Assembly (NCBI GenBank): GCA_031281815.1
Contig: JAITEY010000254.1
Location: 1-6,533, forward strand
From: Desulfovibrio sp.
GTDB lineage: Bacteria > Desulfobacterota > Desulfovibrionia > Desulfovibrionales > Desulfovibrionaceae
Reading direction: 5' to 3'
DNA length: 6,533 nt
Both the position numbers and the translations under genes were made by a program. Each line of letters starts with the position of its first letter. Within the stretch, counting starts at the first letter, position 1. Under the pieces are notes generated by a model. It worked only from the letters and a program-made list of their open reading frames with translations, made no database searches and had not been told where the DNA came from. Positions 5,284 through 6,533 of the stretch are shown piece by piece.

Positions 5284-6533
5284 ATGGGTACCGATTTTTC
5301 TCGCTCGGACAAACTCAGCGAAATCAGGAAAACAATTCGTGACGCAAAAATTGAGTTCATCCGCTTTGAGCAGTGTGATCTGCACGGAATTTCACGAAGC
5401 AAACTTGTGCCTGTCGGCAGTTTTATGGATTACCTGGACAACGGTTTGAACTTTTACGGCGGGCTCCTGGGGCTGGATATACAATCCCTTGTACCGCAAG
5501 GGACAGGCTACGGTGAAGAAGTAGCCTTCGCGGATCATTGTACAGTGCCGGATATTCCGACCTTCCGGGTATTGCCCTGGGTACAGAATACAGCGAATAT
5601 CATCGTGGACCCGTACTGGTACGACGGATCACCGGCCATGGCCTCCCCGCGCCTGCTGTTGAAAAAACTCCTGAACCGCTTTGACGAGTTGGGATATATC
5701 TGCCGGATGGGCTACGAATTTGAATTTTATGTTCTGCACAAGGACAGTCTCACCCCCGTGTACGGCGGACAACCCATTTTTGTGACCATCAAGAACAATT
5801 TCGATACGGAGTTCACTTACGACCTCATGCGGAAAATGGACAAGGCCGGGATCAGGCTGATCACGCAGAACTCCGAGCACGGGCCGGGACAGCAGGAAAT
5901 AAACCTGCATTATATGGACGGCATCGCGGCGGCGGACACGGCCTTTCTCTTCCGCACGGGCGTCAAGGAAATCGCCTTGCAGCACGGGTATATCGCCACT
6001 TTCATGACCAAGCCGTTCATTGATTCCAGCGCCTCCGGCTCCCATTTCCACATCAGCCTGCTCGACAAGGAAACGGGCAGGAACGCCTTCAACGCGCCGG
6101 ACGAACCATACGGCCTGAGCGGGCTCGCCCGCCGTTTCCTGGCCGGAATGCTGCGGCACGCGAGGGCGAATACGCTGTTCACCGCGCCTACGGTCAACTG
6201 CTACAAACGCTACCGCGTCAATTCCTTTGCCCCGGACACGGCGACCTGGGGGTTGGAAAACCGCACCGTCGGCATACGCCTGAAAGGCTCGCGCGGCGAA
6301 AGCACCCATTTGGAGAACCGCCTGGCCTGCGGCGGGAGCAATCCCTACCTGCTGGCGGTGAGCACTCTGGCCGCCGGCCTGGAAGGCATACTCACCGACC
6401 CGCCCCTCCCGGACCCCGTCGACGTTGTGGCATACGGCAACGAGGCCCTGCCCGCGCTCCCGAAACGGCTGGGGGAATCCATCGCCGCCTTTGAGCAGGA
6501 CAAGGCGCTGCAGGAACTGCTGCATCCGGAATT
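5284..6533 (+). CDS. Glutamine synthetase-family ligase, lengsin/type III-like (3' end outside window)
   Basis: ATP-dependent ligase of the glutamine synthetase fold, expected to join ammonia or an amine to a glutamate-type carboxylate through a gamma-glutamyl phosphate. The substrate is not decidable from sequence. 416 codons are visible and the frame is open at the window edge, with perhaps 30-40 residues missing. Beta-grasp N domain: FIRFEQCDLHGISRSKLVP (25-43). Catalytic domain: GYEFEFYVL (143-151) with metal-binding Glu, NSEHGPGQQEINLHY (196-210), SGSHFHISL (251-259) with the metal/ATP His, PTVNCYKRYR (302-311), TWGLENRTVGIRLKG (321-335), STHLENRLACGGSNPYLLA (340-358). The FxRFExxDLHGxSRSK opening is typical of the lengsin-like branch. 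I see no NLYDLPPEE-type adenylylation loop. The ATG at 5284 follows TGAGG (5273-5277) by six bases. It stands alone behind a sigma-54 promoter and a structured leader, separate from the upstream operon. Confidence 0.93.
   Translation, partial: MGTDFSRSDKLSEIRKTIRDAKIEFIRFEQCDLHGISRSKLVPVGSFMDYLDNGLNFYGGLLGLDIQSLVPQGTGYGEEVAFADHCTVPDIPTFRVLPWVQNTANIIVDPYWYDGSPAMASPRLLLKKLLNRFDELGYICRMGYEFEFYVLHKDSLTPVYGGQPIFVTIKNNFDTEFTYDLMRKMDKAGIRLITQNSEHGPGQQEINLHYMDGIAAADTAFLFRTGVKEIALQHGYIATFMTKPFIDSSASGSHFHISLLDKETGRNAFNAPDEPYGLSGLARRFLAGMLRHARANTLFTAPTVNCYKRYRVNSFAPDTATWGLENRTVGIRLKGSRGESTHLENRLACGGSNPYLLAVSTLAAGLEGILTDPPLPDPVDVVAYGNEALPALPKRLGESIAAFEQDKALQELLHPE

Noticed and set aside
4891..5342. Several overlapping short + strand frames (4891-5154, 4910-5212, 5127-5342)
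   Set aside because: They cross the palindrome, promoter and inverted repeat, have no good ribosome sites, and their peptides look random.
5629..6525. 298-codon open frame on the - strand opposite the glutamine synthetase-like gene
   Set aside because: The + strand carries all expected synthetase motifs; the reverse frame is a composition shadow with no ribosome site or domain.

Overview
The window is GC-rich bacterial chromosome, all genes on the + strand. It reads as the end of a translation-factor operon, then a membrane-protein gene, then a separately controlled glutamine synthetase-like gene. A Gram-negative proteobacterium is most likely: the WaaE/KdtX-like glycosyltransferase points to lipopolysaccharide, and there is a good sigma-54 (-24/-12) promoter. 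A Desulfovibrio-like lineage would fit, but that is inference from general impression, not proof.

Region 1 (1-3981) is the conserved cluster rpsB (3' part) - tsf - pyrH - frr. It encodes ribosomal protein S2, elongation factor Ts, UMP kinase and ribosome recycling factor. A family 2 glycosyltransferase gene is inserted between tsf and pyrH and overlaps the end of tsf. The pyrH-frr spacer holds a decayed tandem copy of the last 26 codons of pyrH (copies 3242-3322 and 3324-3406).

Region 2 (3982-4856) replaces the uppS-cdsA genes that often follow frr. It has a 215-base GC-rich spacer with three copies of a roughly 30-base repeat, each carrying a small hairpin. A DedA-family membrane protein gene follows, with the family's charged functional residues intact.

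Region 3 (4857-5283) is a 427-base non-coding stretch, more AT-rich than its surroundings and dense with structure. In order it holds a perfect 22-bp palindrome with A/T ends (terminator or activator site), an 8-bp-stem GC hairpin, a sigma-54 promoter match at 5024-5039, and a roughly 98-bp imperfect inverted repeat that would lie in the mRNA leader.

Region 4 (5284-6533, cut by the window end) is a glutamine synthetase-fold ligase of the lengsin-like/type III-like group, with the catalytic motifs present. A sigma-54 promoter ahead of a glutamine synthetase-family gene suggests control by nitrogen status or by the ligase's own substrate through an enhancer-binding protein. The regulator is not in the window.

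No rRNA, tRNA, CRISPR array or intact transposase gene was seen. The most unusual features are the degenerate duplication at the pyrH end, the repeat array before dedA, and the palindrome / sigma-54 / inverted-repeat arrangement before the synthetase gene.
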